Assembly: GCA_035542755.1 (NCBI GenBank) | Contig: DATKKU010000027.1 | Span: 1-15,923, forward strand | Direction of reading: 5' to 3' | Length of the DNA stretch: 15,923 bases | Origin: RYN-425 sp035542755 | GTDB lineage: Bacteria > Patescibacteriota > Saccharimonadia > Saccharimonadales > UBA10212 | Shown here: piece by piece, positions 15,584-15,923 of the stretch | How positions within the stretch are numbered: the first letter of the stretch is position 1 | Layout of the letters: each line of letters opens with the position of its first letter | Notes under the pieces: model-generated | Seen by the model: the letters and a program-made list of their open reading frames with translations, nothing else | Databases searched by the model: none | What the model was told of the DNA's origin: nothing | Translations under genes and position numbers: made by a program

Positions 15584-15923
15584 TACTCAGTCCCTCCCGC
15601 TGGTGGGGCCGGCGGTTCTGGCGGAGGCTCGTTACCACCTTGTGCTGGCCGACTTTCTGGCTGAGGGTTACCGGCTGTTGAAACCGAGCCAGACGGCGGC
15701 GTCCAGCCGTGTTCTCCCAGGCCCCTAATCGTAGTTCTCGCCGATTCCTTAGCCCACATCTCGCGGGCAGATGAACTTATCTCAGTAACTCTGGCCTCAA
15801 CTTTACCCACTGGGCTTGTGTTTGTGCCATGGTCTATTCTTAACGTATGGTCGCCTCCATCTCCGGAACCACCGCCCCCGCCCCTGTCACGGGAACCACC
15901 ACCATCTCCATCTCCGGAACCAC
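15583..15923 (-). CDS. C-terminal tail of an unidentified protein, Gly- and Pro-rich (5' end beyond window)
   Basis: The reading frame is open to the right edge, so about 112 C-terminal residues are visible. The first 25 are Gly/Ser/Asp repeats (GSGDGDGGGS, then GGGGGSGDGGD). A charged helix follows (KVEARVTEISSSAREMWAKE), then a Gly/Pro-rich tail ending PPPEPPAPPAGGTE. A GTG at 15810 could be read as a start of a 75-aa protein, but the upstream frame stays open and in the same style, and no Shine-Dalgarno fits that GTG. The stop overlaps the PrgI start. In comparable loci a VirB6/TrbL-like or pilin-like membrane protein comes before PrgI, and such proteins can end in disordered tails, but nothing here proves that identity. 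Confidence 0.6.
   Translation of the reverse strand, partial: GSGDGDGGGSRDRGGGGGSGDGGDHTLRIDHGTNTSPVGKVEARVTEISSSAREMWAKESARTTIRGLGEHGWTPPSGSVSTAGNPQPESRPAQGGNEPPPEPPAPPAGGTE
15855..15923 (-). repeat. In-frame 18-bp direct repeat in the Gly-rich coding segment
   Basis: The 18-base unit GTGGTTCCGGAGATGGAG (minus strand) occurs exactly at 15872-15855 and 15923-15906. The copies are 51 bases (17 codons) apart, so the frame is kept and GSGDG recurs. Between them lies another Gly/Arg/Asp stretch. The array runs past the window edge and may be longer. Confidence 0.7.

Noticed and set aside
1..15923. CRISPR arrays, insertion sequences, tRNA or rRNA genes
   Set aside because: No regularly spaced repeats, transposase motifs, cloverleaf-like sequences or rRNA landmarks were seen; the only repeats are the origin boxes and the in-frame Gly-rich repeat.

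Overview
The window looks like the replication-origin region of a small-genome bacterium of the Patescibacteria (Candidate Phyla Radiation), most likely Candidatus Saccharibacteria (TM7). The divergent arrangement of yidC-rnpA-rpmH on the left and dnaA-dnaN-recF on the right is the classic bacterial oriC neighbourhood. YidC is the short form without a periplasmic domain. The adjoining secretion genes follow a layout known from CPR genomes: a PrgI-family protein, a free-standing VirB4 N-terminal (TraC-like) protein and a separate VirB4 ATPase. TAA, TAG and TGA all end genes here, so translation table 11 fits, which argues against the TGA-recoded CPR groups. The phylum is an inference from gene content, not a measured placement.

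Left arm (1-1545, minus strand): yidC (cut by the window edge), rnpA and rpmH. The 311-base gap at 1546-1856 holds several DnaA-box-like 9-mers and a TGTGGAC/GTCCACA inverted repeat. On the plus strand follow dnaA, a second gap (3249-3515) with a further cluster of DnaA-box-like sites, then dnaN and recF. The origin is probably bipartite, with dnaA between two box clusters.

Right arm (5706-15923, minus strand, converging on recF): in transcription order these are the Gly/Pro-rich tail of an unidentified protein (cut by the right edge), a PrgI-like two-TM protein, a TraC-like VirB4 N-terminal protein, the VirB4 ATPase, a 1054-aa membrane-anchored protein, a secreted two-domain wall hydrolase, a small membrane-anchored protein, and a secreted orphan with its own promoter. 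Close spacing (TAATG, ATGA, a 17-nt overlap) and well-placed Shine-Dalgarno sequences point to one or a few coupled transcripts.

The most interesting part is this right arm. PrgI and VirB4 are core parts of a type IV secretion or conjugation-like machine. Immediately downstream, two proteins together appear to carry three cell-wall-cutting domains: a C-terminal LAS/M15-type zinc peptidase motif set in the 1054-aa protein, and a phage-tail-lysozyme-like domain plus a C39-type cysteine peptidase in the next protein. Two further exported proteins of unknown function follow. A plausible reading is a surface-penetrating or wall-remodelling secretion apparatus used in contact with a host or DNA partner. 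That role is inference; the domain motifs are visible in the sequence.
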